The notes below the pieces were generated by a model. That model made no database searches and was not told the DNA's origin. It saw only the letters and a list, made by a program, of their open reading frames with translations. A stretch of DNA of 64,000 nt, taken from NCBI GenBank assembly GCA_026005175.1, contig BPKO01000001.1, positions 992,001 to 1,056,000 of the forward strand, written 5' to 3'. Origin of the DNA: Candidatus Tectimicrobiota bacterium (GTDB lineage: Bacteria > Tectomicrobia > Entotheonellia > Entotheonellales > Entotheonellaceae). Positions 46,275-56,243 of this stretch are shown one piece after another (the stretch's first letter is position 1; each line of letters starts with the position of its first letter). A program made the position numbers and the translations under genes.

Positions 46275-47528
46275 ATGATCTCCCGCGCCGAGGCCGAGGC
46301 GCTGGATCGCGCCGATCCCCTGGCCCCGCTACGCCAGCGCGTCGTCATTGCCAACCCTTCCCGCCTCTACCTCGACGGCAACTCTCTGGGACGCCTGCCG
46401 GTGGCAACGCGCGTGCGCCTCCAGCAGGTGATTGACGCCGAGTGGGGTGAAGGCCTGGTGGAAAGCTGGGCGCAGTGGATCGACCTCGACAAGCGCTTGG
46501 GGGACAAGCTGGCCTGCCACTTTCTGGGTGCCGCAGCAGGCGAAGTGCTGGTGAGCGACTCGACCACCGTCAACCTCTACAAGCTCGTTGGGGCAGCGGT
46601 GGCCAGCGGCAAGACGGTGCTGGTGACCGACGGCGACAATTTCCCCACCGACCGCTACGTGTTGCAAGGCTGGGCCCAGCAGCTGGGCGTCACCCTCAAC
46701 GTGTTCGCCAGCCATCCCGTCTACGGCCCGCAAGCCGCCGAGGTGGCAACTGCGCTGCGCCACGTGCCCCACGGCACCGCTCTGGTCTGCTTGTCGCACG
46801 TCAGTTACCGCTCTGGCGCCCTGGCCGACATGGCGGCCATCAACGCCGTCGTCCACCAAGCGGGCGGCTGGGTGCTCTGGGACCTTTGCCACGCCGTGGG
46901 CGCCGTGCCCATTGCCCTGCATGCGACCGGCACCGAGCTGGCGGTGGGATGTACCTACAAGTACCTCAACGGCGGACCGGGAGCCCCGGCTTTCCTTTAT
47001 GTGCGCCGGGACCTGCAAGAAACGCTGCGCTCGCCTATCTGGGGCTGGTTCGGACAGCGCGACCAGTTCGCTTTTGGCGCCCAGTACCAGCCCGCCCCGG
47101 GGGTACAGCGCTTTGCCACCGGCACCCCGCCCGTGGTGGCCATGGCGGCCATTGAGCCAGGGCTCGATCTCCTCCTCGAAGCCGGCCTGGAGCGCCTGCG
47201 CCACAAGAGCATCGCCCTCACCGCGCTGCTCATTGCCCTCTACGACGCGTGGCTGGCGCCTTACGGCTTTACCCTGGGGACGCCGCGCGAGCCGCAGCGG
47301 CGGGGTTCCCACGTGGCCCTCCGCCACCCCGAGGCCTACCGCATCAGCCGCGCCCTGCTCCGGGCTGGAGTGGTCGTCGACTTTCGCGAGCCCGACACCC
47401 TGCGCTGCGGCCTGGCTCCCCTGTACACCCGCTTCGTCGACGTCTGGGAGGCCATGGATCGCCTGCGCACCCTCATGGCGACGCAGGCCTACACCGCTTT
47501 TTCCCCCACACGCGCGCGCGTGACCTGA
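46275..47528 (+). CDS. kynU: kynureninase
   Basis: 417-residue PLP enzyme that splits kynurenine to anthranilate and alanine (or 3-hydroxykynurenine). It begins near YLDGNSLGRLP and has CDSTTVNLYKL-like VSDSTTVNLYKL, FPTDRY, the PLP Asp/His region LWDLCHAVGAVP and the Schiff-base Lys in VGCTYKYLNGGPG. The ATG at 46275 follows GGGGAGG. The gene for tryptophan 2,3-dioxygenase follows at 12 bases; a kynurenine formamidase gene is not next to them. Confidence 0.95.
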   Translation: MISRAEAEALDRADPLAPLRQRVVIANPSRLYLDGNSLGRLPVATRVRLQQVIDAEWGEGLVESWAQWIDLDKRLGDKLACHFLGAAAGEVLVSDSTTVNLYKLVGAAVASGKTVLVTDGDNFPTDRYVLQGWAQQLGVTLNVFASHPVYGPQAAEVATALRHVPHGTALVCLSHVSYRSGALADMAAINAVVHQAGGWVLWDLCHAVGAVPIALHATGTELAVGCTYKYLNGGPGAPAFLYVRRDLQETLRSPIWGWFGQRDQFAFGAQYQPAPGVQRFATGTPPVVAMAAIEPGLDLLLEAGLERLRHKSIALTALLIALYDAWLAPYGFTLGTPREPQRRGSHVALRHPEAYRISRALLRAGVVVDFREPDTLRCGLAPLYTRFVDVWEAMDRLRTLMATQAYTAFSPTRARVT

Positions 47529-47540
47529 AAGGACACCCCC

Positions 47541-48692
47541 ATGGTAGAGACGCCCGCCCCCCAGGCCCTCACCTACTGGGACTACCTGCGCCTTCCCCAC
47601 CTTCTGGCCCTGCAGGGCGGTGCCGAAGGCGACGAGAGCCGGCTTTCCGAAGACGAGCTGCACTTCATTGTCGTGCATCAAGTCTTCGAGCTCTGGTTCA
47701 AGCTTATTCTGCGCGAGCTGCGCCTGGCCCGCGACCGGCTGGCCGCACCGCGGGTGCAAGAAGAAACCATCCCCTACGTGGTCCACCACTTGCGACGGGT
47801 AAACGAGATCCTGCGGCTGGCGATCGAGCAGTTCCGCGTCGTGGAAACGCTTACCCCGCAAGATTTTCTGGCTTTCCGCGGCAAGCTGGGGACGGCCAGT
47901 GGCTTTCAGTCGTTTCAGCTGCGGGAAATCGAGACGCTGCTGGGCTTGCAGCCGGCCCAGCGCCATGCCGTGGGGCATCCCGATCCCTTACCGGCCTTGC
48001 AAGCGGCCGCTGCCCACTCTCCCAGCGCCGCCCCTCTGCTGGCCAGCTTGCAGCGCACTTGCCAGGAAACGTCGCTGCGCGAGGCGCTCTACGCCTGGCT
48101 GTACCGCACCCCCATCCAGGGTTCAAGCCCTGGAGAGGCAGGGGACGCGGCGGTGGTTGATGCCTTCCTGCAAGCCTACTTGCAAGGACTGGCCCGCTAT
48201 CAGGAGGCCCAGACGGCCCCTTTGCTGGCCGCTGGCCACCCCGTCGCGGGACTCCGCGCCCAGGTGGCCGCCTTCACCACCATGGCGCAAACCTTTCTCG
48301 CCGCTACCGATGTGCCAGAGGACGAGCGCCCGCGGGCCCGTCGCATCCGTGCTGGCATGCTGTTCATCGAGTCCTACCGCGAACTGCCCCTGCTGGCCTG
48401 GCCACGGACCCTCCTCGACACAGTGGTGGAAATGGAAGAGCTCTTCATCCTCTGGCGCACCCGGCACGCGCGCATGGTCGAGCGGGTGATCGGCCGCCGC
48501 CTCGGCACCGGCGGTTCCAGCGGCGTCGAGTATCTCGACGAGACGACGCGCTACCGCATCTTTGCCGAGTTGTGGACGGTACGTACCCTCCTGTTGCCGC
48601 GTGCTTTCCTGCCCCCGTTGCAGCGCCCCGAAGTTTACGGCTTCGTGGTAGAGTATCCATACCGCACGGTGCCGGGTGGGCTCACCCCGTAG
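47541..48692 (+). CDS. kynA: tryptophan 2,3-dioxygenase
   Basis: 383-residue haem enzyme that opens the tryptophan indole ring to N-formylkynurenine. The family motifs are FIVVHQVFELWFKLILREL (active-site His), the haem-ligand region RTRHARMVERVIG and GTGGSSGVEYL. It is longer than the bacterial average (about 280-300), mostly through a central insert of about 70 residues after TASGFQSFQ. It is paired with kynU in one operon. Confidence 0.93.
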   Translation: MVETPAPQALTYWDYLRLPHLLALQGGAEGDESRLSEDELHFIVVHQVFELWFKLILRELRLARDRLAAPRVQEETIPYVVHHLRRVNEILRLAIEQFRVVETLTPQDFLAFRGKLGTASGFQSFQLREIETLLGLQPAQRHAVGHPDPLPALQAAAAHSPSAAPLLASLQRTCQETSLREALYAWLYRTPIQGSSPGEAGDAAVVDAFLQAYLQGLARYQEAQTAPLLAAGHPVAGLRAQVAAFTTMAQTFLAATDVPEDERPRARRIRAGMLFIESYRELPLLAWPRTLLDTVVEMEELFILWRTRHARMVERVIGRRLGTGGSSGVEYLDETTRYRIFAELWTVRTLLLPRAFLPPLQRPEVYGFVVEYPYRTVPGGLTP

Positions 48693-48782
48693 AGAACGGG
48701 CCGGTTGTCCTCGCCACCCGCCGCAGCGCCAGAGGCCAACATCACGACGACGCCAGACCTTACGCCAAGGAGGACGAACGGC

Positions 48783-50360
48783 ATGCGACGGTTTCGTGCG
48801 ACGCTCGCCTGGATCTTCCTGGGATGGACCGTCTGCGCGGCCCAACCCCCAGGCCTTCCTCCGTCGCCCCCTGCAGCCCCGACAGAACGCGTTCTCGAGT
48901 TGTCCCTGGAAGACGCCATTCGCCTGGCCCTTCAGAACAGCCTCGACGTCGAGCGGGCGCGCTTTGGACCCCGCATCGAGCAAACCGAAGTGATTAAAGC
49001 CCGCGCCGCCTTCGATCCGGTGCTCGGCCTAGACGCCAACCTCTCGCAGACCAAAGTGCTGCCGGAAAACCAGGTGCTGCGCTTTGACCCCACGACCGGC
49101 GCCCCGATCGGCGTGGAAATCATCCGGCCCTTTTCCAAAAACGGCGAAGTGACCCCCCACCTCAGGCATCGCTTCGTCACCGGCGGCAGCTACGAGCTGC
49201 GTTTTGTCAACACGCGCGAAAACGTGGCGCCGGCCAGCTTTGGCACCAGCAGCCGTATTGTCGACCCGCGCTACGAAAGCAGCCTCGAGCTGCAGTTCAC
49301 CCACCCGCTTTTGCGCAACTTCGGCATTGCCGTCAACACCGCCCCTATCCGGCAGGCGGAAAAAGCGGTGGCCATTGCCGAGCAGCAGCTGGTGCAGACC
49401 ATCCTCGACACGGTGTTTGCCGTGCAGCAGAGCTACTGGGAGCTGGTGTTTCGCATCCGCGACTTGGCAGCGCGGCGCGAGTCGCTGCGCCTGGCCCAGG
49501 ACTTCCTGGAAGAAAACCGGGCGCGGGTGGAACTGGGAACCCTGGCGCCCATCGAGCTGGTGCAGGCAGAAACCCAGGTCAAAGTGCGCGAGGGTGACGT
49601 CATCGTCGCCGAGGCGGCGGTGCGCGACGCCGAGGACCGGCTCAAAGAAGTGCTCAACCTGCCCCAGGCCACCGGCACCTGGGAGCTGCGCCTGCGCCCC
49701 ACCGACGAGCCTGCCTTCGCGCCACAGCCGCTCCCGTCGGTGGCCGAAACCCTGGCCGAGGCGCTGCGGCAGCGGCCCGACTTCTTGCAGTCGCAGCTGC
49801 GCATTGATGCCCTGCGCATCGCCCGCGACGTGGCGCGCAACCAGCGGCTGCCCCGCCTCGACCTGGTGGCCCTGGGCCGCCTCGAGGCTTTTGACGAGAG
49901 CTTCCCCGACAGCGCCGCCAACCTCGGCGAGGCGGAAGGCTACCAGTGGCTGGTAGGCGTGCAGTTCGAATACCCGCTAGGCAACCGCTTCGCCCGCCAG
50001 GAACTCGCGCGGCGCACCCTGGAGCTGCAGCAAGCCCAGGTCGAGCAGCGCCGCCTGCTGCTTGCCATCGAGCGTCAGATCCGCCAGGCCCTGCGCGATC
50101 TCGAAACGGCCAGCAAGCGCGTGGAAGTCACCCGGGCGGCCACGCGGCTGGCCCAGACGCAACTGGAAGCCGAGCAGGAGAAGTTCCGCCTCGGACTGTC
50201 CACCAGCTTTAACGTGCTTGAGTTCCAGGAGGATCTTACCATCGCCCGCAGCAATGAAACCCGAGCCCTCAGTGACTATAATATTGCTCTGGCACGGCTC
50301 GATCAGCTCACCGGCAGGTTACGCTACGGCGACCTTGCCGCCGCAGCGCTTCAGCCCTGA
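48783..50360 (+). CDS. TolC-family outer-membrane efflux protein
   Basis: 525 residues. A signal peptide ([20 protein letters not shown]) is followed by two OEP repeats with long periplasmic helices, for example [20 protein letters not shown] and [20 protein letters not shown]. The [14 protein letters not shown] and [16 protein letters not shown] segments are the matching loops of the two repeats. The ATG at 48783 follows AAGGAGG; upstream in-frame starts would precede the signal peptide. No inner-membrane pump gene is adjacent, so its partner is unknown. Confidence 0.88.
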   Translation: MRRFRATLAWIFLGWTVCAAQPPGLPPSPPAAPTERVLELSLEDAIRLALQNSLDVERARFGPRIEQTEVIKARAAFDPVLGLDANLSQTKVLPENQVLRFDPTTGAPIGVEIIRPFSKNGEVTPHLRHRFVTGGSYELRFVNTRENVAPASFGTSSRIVDPRYESSLELQFTHPLLRNFGIAVNTAPIRQAEKAVAIAEQQLVQTILDTVFAVQQSYWELVFRIRDLAARRESLRLAQDFLEENRARVELGTLAPIELVQAETQVKVREGDVIVAEAAVRDAEDRLKEVLNLPQATGTWELRLRPTDEPAFAPQPLPSVAETLAEALRQRPDFLQSQLRIDALRIARDVARNQRLPRLDLVALGRLEAFDESFPDSAANLGEAEGYQWLVGVQFEYPLGNRFARQELARRTLELQQAQVEQRRLLLAIERQIRQALRDLETASKRVEVTRAATRLAQTQLEAEQEKFRLGLSTSFNVLEFQEDLTIARSNETRALSDYNIALARLDQLTGRLRYGDLAAAALQP

Positions 50361-50410
50361 AGGCGGCAGGACGCCAAGGGGAGCGGCACGGTCTGCGGTC
50401 GACAAAGACC

Positions 50411-53210
50411 ATGCACAGCGTGATTGCCGTCCGCGGGGCGCGCGAGCACAACCTGCGCAACCTCTCGGTCGATATTCCCCGCAATGCCCTGGTGGTGATT
50501 ACCGGCCCCAGCGGTTCGGGCAAGTCGTCGCTGGCCTTTGACACCATCTATGCCGAGGGGCAGCGCCGCTACGTCGAGTCGCTTTCGGCGTACGCGCGGC
50601 AGTTCCTCGAGCAGCTCCACAAGCCCGACGTCGATGCCATCACCGGGCTGTCGCCGGCCATTGCCATTGAGGAGCGCAGCCTGGGCCGCAGTCCGCGCTC
50701 CACGGTAGGCACGGTGACCGAGAGTCTACGACTACCTGCGCCTGCTCTTTGCCCGCCTCGGGGTGCCGCACTGCCCCCGCTGCGGCACGCCGGTGCGGGC
50801 GCAGACGGTGCAGGAAATCGTCGACCAGATCCTGCGCCTGCCGGCAGGCAGCCGGCTGCTGCTGCTCGCCCCCCTTGCGCGCCAGCGCAAGGGGGAATTC
50901 CGGCGCGAGCTGGAGCAGCTGCGACGCCAGGGCTTCCTGCGGGTGCGCCTCGATGGCGAGGTGTACCTGATCGAAGAAGCCCCGGCCCTTGACAAAAACG
51001 TGCCGCACACCGTCGAGGTGGTCGTCGACCGCCTGGTGGTGCAGCCGGGCATTGCCGCGCGCCTGACTGACTCCGTGGAGACGGCCCTGGCCCACAGCGA
51101 GGGGCTGGTGGCGGTGCAGGTGCTAGGGGGCGACGAGTACTTGTTCAGCGAGCGCCTGGCTTGCCCCCACTGCGGCACCAGCTACCCCGAGCTCTCCCCG
51201 CGCCTCTTTTCTTTTAACAGCCCGCAAGGCGCCTGCCCTGCATGCAGCGGTCTAGGGGTGCAGCTGGCCTTTGATCCCGAGCTGCTGGTGAGTGACCCCA
51301 ATCGCTCGCTGTACGACGGCGCCCTTGCCGTGTGGCGGCGCGGCCTGCCGGCCGCAGTGGCTGCAGTACTCGAGCGCGCCGCTGCCCACTACGGCTTTGA
51401 CTTGCACCAGCCCTGGGCCACCCTCACCCCCGAGCAGCAGCAGGTCCTTTTCTACGGCGCGCAAACCCCCACCGCCAATGGCCAGCAGGCTTTTGACGGC
51501 ATCCTTGCCCGCCTCGAGCGCCTCTATCGCGACACCACCTCGCCCGGGGTGCGCGAAGAGCTGGAGCGCTACATGCGCGCCCGCCCCTGCGCGGCCTGCC
51601 AGGGCACGCGGCTGCGCCCCGAAGCCCTGGCCGTTACCCTGCACGGCCGGCGCATCAGCGACCTCACCGCTCTTCCCCTACGCCAAGCCCTGGATTTTTT
51701 CACATCCCTGCCCCTTAGCGACTTCGAGCGCCAGGTGGCCGAGCCGGTGCTGGCAGAGATCTGCGCCCGCCTGCGGTTTCTGTGCAGCCTGGGGCTCGAC
51801 TACCTCACCCTTGACCGCCCCGTCGCCACCCTCTCAGGCGGCGAGGGGCAGCGCATCCGTCTGGCCACCCAGTTGGGCTCGGGACTCAGCGGCGTGCTCT
51901 ACGTCCTGGACGAGCCAAGCATCGGCCTGCACCCGCGTGACCACCGGCGGCTGCTCGACAGCCTGCGCCGCCTGCGCGATCTGGGCAACACGGTGCTCGT
52001 TGTCGAGCACGACCGCGACACCATCCTGGCTGCGGATTACGTCATCGATCTCGGGCCGGGGGCCGGCGAGCACGGCGGCAGGCTGGTAGCAGCCGGCACG
52101 CCGGCCGAGGTCATGCGCCATCCCGCTTCGCTTACCGGACGCTACTTGTGCGGCGCCCAGAGCCTTGCCGTGCCGGCGCGGCGCCGACAACCCGGAGCTC
52201 GCCGCCTTCGCCTGCTGCAAGTGAGCGAACACAACCTGAAGCGCATCGACGTGGAGATTCCCCTGGGGCTGTTTGTCTGCGTCACCGGGGTGTCGGGCTC
52301 GGGCAAGAGTACCCTGGTGCTCGACGTGCTCTATCGGGCGCTGGCCCAGCGCCTGCACGGGGCACGCGCGCGCCCGGGCGCCTTTGCGGCCTTGCACGGG
52401 ATCGAATACGTCGACCGCGTGGTGCACGTCGACCAGTCGCCCATTGGCCGCACGCCGCGTTCCAATCCCGCCACCTACACCGGCGTCTTTGACGCCATCC
52501 GGGCCCTCTTTGCCCAGGTGAAAGAAGCACGCGTGCGCGGGTACCGGCCGGGGCGCTTCAGCTTCAACGTCAAAGGCGGGCGCTGCGAAGCCTGCCAGGG
52601 ACAGGGCACGGTGAAAATCGACATGCACTTCCTGCCCGACGTCTACGTGCGCTGCGAGGCCTGCCAGGGCAGCCGCTTCAACCGCGACACCCTGGAAATA
52701 CGCTACCGCGGCAAGAACATTGCCGAGGTGCTGGCGCTCACCGTGGACGAAGCGCGCGACTTCTTCGCCCACGTACCCCTCATCCAGCAGAAGCTCACGA
52801 CGCTGCACGAAGTGGGCCTGGGCTACCTGCGGCTGGGGCAGGCAGCCACCACCCTCTCAGGGGGTGAAGCGCAGCGGGTGAAGCTCAGCCGTGAGCTGAG
52901 CCGGGGCGGCAGCGGCCATACCCTTTATCTTCTCGACGAACCCACCACCGGCTTGCACTTTAGCGACGTCGAGCGGCTGCTCGCCGTGCTGCAGCGCCTG
53001 GTCGACAGCGGCAACACGGTGGTGGTCATCGAGCACCACCTCGACGTGATCAAAAGCGCCGACTACCTCATCGACTTGGGCCCCGAAGGGGGCGAGGCGG
53101 GCGGCTACGTGGTGGCCACCGGCACGCCAGAAGAGGTGGCCGGGGTAGCTGCCTCCCATACCGGCCGCTGCTTGCGCGAGGTGCTGAGCGTCCATGCAGC
53201 GACGCCTTAA
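50411..53210 (+). CDS. uvrA: excinuclease ABC subunit A (frame break)
   Basis: About 932 residues; DNA-damage recognition ATPase of nucleotide excision repair. N-terminal Walker [15 protein letters not shown], zinc finger [16 protein letters not shown] signature [12 protein letters not shown], second Walker [12 protein letters not shown], second zinc finger CEACQGQG...CEACQGSRF, and [11 protein letters not shown] are all present. The frame shifts at 50723-50724: GAGAGTCTACGA becomes GAG-ATC/GTC-TAC by loss of one base, giving [16 protein letters not shown]. The 3' end overlaps truA by 17 bases. Confidence 0.93.
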
Positions 53211-53970
53211 GCTGGTCCTGGCTTACAGCGGCACGCGCTACCACGGCTGGCAGGTGCAGCCGGGCCTGACCACGGTGCAGGGGGTGGTGGAGGCACGGCT
53301 GGCCACACTGCTGAAAACCCCGGTGCGCGTGCACGCCGCCGGGCGTACCGATGCCGGCGTGCACGCCCGCGGGCAGGTGGTGCACTTCGACACCACGGCG
53401 GCGATTCCCCTGTCCGGCCTGCTGCGCGGCCTCAACAGCCTGCTGCCGCCGGACATCGTGGTGCGGCGGGTGGCGGAAGTGCCCCTCGACTTTCACGCCC
53501 GCTACGCGGCCCGCCGCAAAACTTACGCCTACGTGGTGCGCAACCACCCGCTGCGCTCGGCGTTCACCGCTCCCTACGCCTGGCACGTGCCGCAGCCCCT
53601 CGATCTTGAGGCCATGCGCCAGGCGGCGCTGCGGCTGCTGGGGCGCCACGACTTTTCGGCGTTTCGCGCCGCTTCCTGCAGCGCCCGCCACCCGGTGCGC
53701 CACCTGATGCGCGCCTGGATCCGGCGGCGCGGGCCGCACGTTCTCTTTGTGTTTACTGCTGATGGCTTCCTGCACCACATGGTGCGCAACCTCGTGGGCA
53801 CCCTGGTAGAGGTCGGCCTTGGCCGCCTGCCCGCCGAAGCGGTGGCCGCCATTTTGCAGTCGCGCCAGCGGCAGCAGGCCGGCCCCACGGCCCCGGCGCA
53901 CGGGCTGTTTCTGGTGCACGTCGACTATGGACGCCGGCAGCGACGTGATATAATCGGTCGTCACCACTGA
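53194..53970 (+). CDS. truA: tRNA pseudouridine synthase A
   Basis: 258 residues; modifies U38-U40 of tRNA anticodon arms. [14 protein letters not shown] at the N-terminus, the catalytic Asp in [18 protein letters not shown], and [17 protein letters not shown] near the C-terminus are diagnostic. It overlaps uvrA by 17 bases. A perfect TATAAT lies in its last codons and may be the -10 of the following liv operon. Confidence 0.95.
   Translation: MQRRLKLVLAYSGTRYHGWQVQPGLTTVQGVVEARLATLLKTPVRVHAAGRTDAGVHARGQVVHFDTTAAIPLSGLLRGLNSLLPPDIVVRRVAEVPLDFHARYAARRKTYAYVVRNHPLRSAFTAPYAWHVPQPLDLEAMRQAALRLLGRHDFSAFRAASCSARHPVRHLMRAWIRRRGPHVLFVFTADGFLHHMVRNLVGTLVEVGLGRLPAEAVAAILQSRQRQQAGPTAPAHGLFLVHVDYGRRQRRDIIGRHH
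53949..53954 (+). promoter_or_regulatory. candidate -10 box for the liv operon
   Basis: A perfect TATAAT in the 3' end of truA, uncommon in this sequence. No good -35 is seen. It would give a leader of about 128 bases before livK. Confidence 0.35.
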
Positions 53971-54088
53971 AACCGTCGGTGCGCGTGCGGACGAGCCACG
54001 CTCCCGCGTGGCGGTGTGGCCCGCAGCGGGAGGTGGCCGTATTTCCCCTGGCAAACGCGCCCTGCACCTCAGGGAAGAGGAGAAGGCC

Positions 54089-55255
54089 ATGCGCAAGAGC
54101 GGATGGGTGGTGGGACTGGTTCTCCTGAGCGCTATCGGGGTGGCCGGGGTGCCCCTGACGGTGGCGCAAGTCATCACCATCGGCCACGTGGCCCCGCTCA
54201 CCGGGGACATTCCCAAGGTGGGCGAGGAAGGCAAGTTTGCCCTCGAGATGTGGGTGGAAGACGTCAACCAGGCAGGCGGCCTCCTGGTGGGCGGCAAGCG
54301 CTACCGAGTGCGGGTGATCCACGAAGACAACGAGTCCAAAGCCGAATCGGCGGCGGCCGCCACCACCAAGCTGATTACTGAGGACAAGGTGCTGGCCATC
54401 ATTGGCGCCTACGCCAGCAAGCAGGCCATCCCCGCTGGGGTAGTGGCCAACCGGCTGCAAACGCCCATGATTAGCCCCTGGTCCACCAACCCGCGCACCA
54501 CCAAAGACCGGCCCTGGGTCTTCCGCGCCGCGTTTCTCGACGACTTCCAGGGCCGCGTGCTCGCCAAGTTCATCAAAGACGAGTTTCAGGTGCGCAAGGT
54601 GGCGGTGCTGTACGACGTGGCCAGCGACTACCCCAAGGGCCTCGCCGAGTTCTTCCGCCAGGGAGCGGCGGAAGTGGGGCTGGAGGTGGTGGCCTTTGAG
54701 AGCTTTACCACCAAGGACCGCGATTTCAGCGCCCAGCTCACCAAGATCAAGAACTCGGGCGCCGAGCTGCTGTTTACGCCGCAGTACTACGACGAGGTGC
54801 CGCTCATCGTCAAGCAGGCGCACCAGCTCGGCTGGACCAAACCCATCGTGGGCAGCGACAGCTGGGGCTCGCCGGAGTTGATGAAGCTGTGCGGCGACGA
54901 CTGCGTGGGCTCGTTTTTCAGCACCCACTGGGCGGTGGCCGGCGCCAAAGGGGCGGCCAAGGCGTTCATCGAGCGCTTCCAGAAGCGCTACGGCTACGTG
55001 CCGGGTGACGTGGCGGCGCTGGCCTGGGATTCGGCCCACCTGCTGCAGCAGGCCATCCTCGACTGCGGGCAGCTGACCGGAAACCTGGCACAAGACCGCA
55101 AGTGCGTGCGCGATGCCCTGGCCAGCATCAAGACCTATCAGGGCATCACCGGCGCCATGCGCTTCAACGAGGAAGGCGATCCCATCAAGTGCGCCGTCAT
55201 CGTGCGCATCAACGCCCAGCACGAGTTTGAGTTTTACAAATCAGCGTGCCCCTAA
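54089..55255 (+). CDS. livK: branched-chain amino acid type ABC substrate-binding protein
   Basis: 388-residue periplasmic binding protein of the type I (LIVBP) fold. A Sec signal ends near VAQ (about residue 27), without a lipobox. The mature part starts ITIGHVAPLTGDIPKVGE and includes IIGAYASKQAIPAGVVA and WSTNPRTTKDRPWVFRAAF. The ATG at 54089 follows GAGGAGAAGG; upstream frames are non-coding. Ligands of such proteins range from Leu/Ile/Val to aromatic acids, urea or amides. It heads the livKHMGF operon. Confidence 0.9.
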   Translation: MRKSGWVVGLVLLSAIGVAGVPLTVAQVITIGHVAPLTGDIPKVGEEGKFALEMWVEDVNQAGGLLVGGKRYRVRVIHEDNESKAESAAAATTKLITEDKVLAIIGAYASKQAIPAGVVANRLQTPMISPWSTNPRTTKDRPWVFRAAFLDDFQGRVLAKFIKDEFQVRKVAVLYDVASDYPKGLAEFFRQGAAEVGLEVVAFESFTTKDRDFSAQLTKIKNSGAELLFTPQYYDEVPLIVKQAHQLGWTKPIVGSDSWGSPELMKLCGDDCVGSFFSTHWAVAGAKGAAKAFIERFQKRYGYVPGDVAALAWDSAHLLQQAILDCGQLTGNLAQDRKCVRDALASIKTYQGITGAMRFNEEGDPIKCAVIVRINAQHEFEFYKSACP

Positions 55256-55268
55256 GCGGGCGCCAGGC

Positions 55269-55291
55269 GGGGCAGGCCCCGGGCCTGCCCC
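55269..55291 (+). repeat. perfect palindrome between livK and livH
   Basis: GGGGCAGGCCC and GGGCCTGCCCC are perfect 11-base arms around one C, between the livK stop and the livH ribosome site. As RNA, it would form a strong stem with a small loop. Such hairpins after binding-protein genes often stabilise the upstream message or attenuate transcription, leaving more binding protein than permease. Confidence 0.6.
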
Positions 55292-55307
55292 GGCAGGGGG
55301 GAGCGCG

Positions 55308-56232
55308 GTGGCCGAGCTGGCGCAGCAGATCTTCAACGCCCTGCAGTGGGGCAGCTTCTACGCCCTGATCGCCCTGGGCTACAGCATGGTGTACAGCATT
55401 CTCATGCTGTTCAACTTTGCCCACGGCGACATCTTTATGGCCGGGGCCTACATCGGGCTCTTTGTCGCCCTGGGCTTCCTGGGGTTGGTGGGGGCGGGCA
55501 CCCTGCCGCTGCCAGGGGTGGCTGGTGTTCCTGCTCACCCTGGTGGTGACCATGCTGCTCACCGCCGTCATCGGGGTGCTGGTAGAGCGGGTGGCCTACC
55601 GGCCCCTGCGCGACGCGCCGCGCGCCTCGGCGGCAATTACCGGTCTCATGGTGGGGATTTTCCTGGAAACCGCCAACCTGGCGCTACTTGGCGCCAGCCG
55701 CAAGACCTTTCCCACCCTTCTCGAGGACACCGTCTACCGCCTTGGCGGGGTGATCCTGACCAACGTCAAAGTGATGATCGTGGGGCTGGCCCTGCTGCTG
55801 ATGTGGGCCCTGCACCTGCTGGTGCAGAAGACCAAGCTAGGGATGGCCATGCGTGCCATGTCGGTTGACTACGCCATCTTGCCCCTCATGGGGGTGCCGG
55901 TGAACACGGTCATCGTGCTCACCTTCGCCCTGGGCTCGGCGCTGGCTGGCGCTGCGGGAGTGCTTTTTTCCATGGCCTACCCCGTGCTTGAGCCCTACAT
56001 GGGGCTGCTGATTGGCTGGAAGGCCTTTGTGGCGGCGATTCTGGGCGGACGCGGCTCCATTCCCGGCGCCGTGCTGGGCGGCTTCATCCTGGGGTTCATC
56101 GAGATCTTCGTGGCCGCCCTCTTCGTGTCAACCCTGCGCGATCTGATTGCCTATAGCGTGGTGCTGCTCATCCTGACGTACCGGCCCTACGGCCTGTTTG
56201 GCGAACCCTACAGCGCGCGCTTGCGCCTCTGA
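55308..56232 (+). CDS. livH: ABC permease LivH (frame break)
   Basis: About 307 residues, a polytopic permease with about eight helices. FYALIALGYSMVYSILMLFNFAHGD near the start is the LivH signature, and GGRGSIPGAVLGGFILGF lies near the end (the EAA-like loop). The frame shifts in the four-G run at 55515-55518; removing one G gives LPLPGWLVFLLTLVV. The GTG at 55308 is preceded by AGGGGGGAG. It pairs with LivM to form the membrane channel. Confidence 0.88.
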
Positions 56233-56243
56233 GGGCCAAGGCG

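Noticed and set aside
46329-47978. 549-codon minus-strand open frame across kynU and kynA
   Set aside because: It is a codon-bias shadow of two genuine genes.
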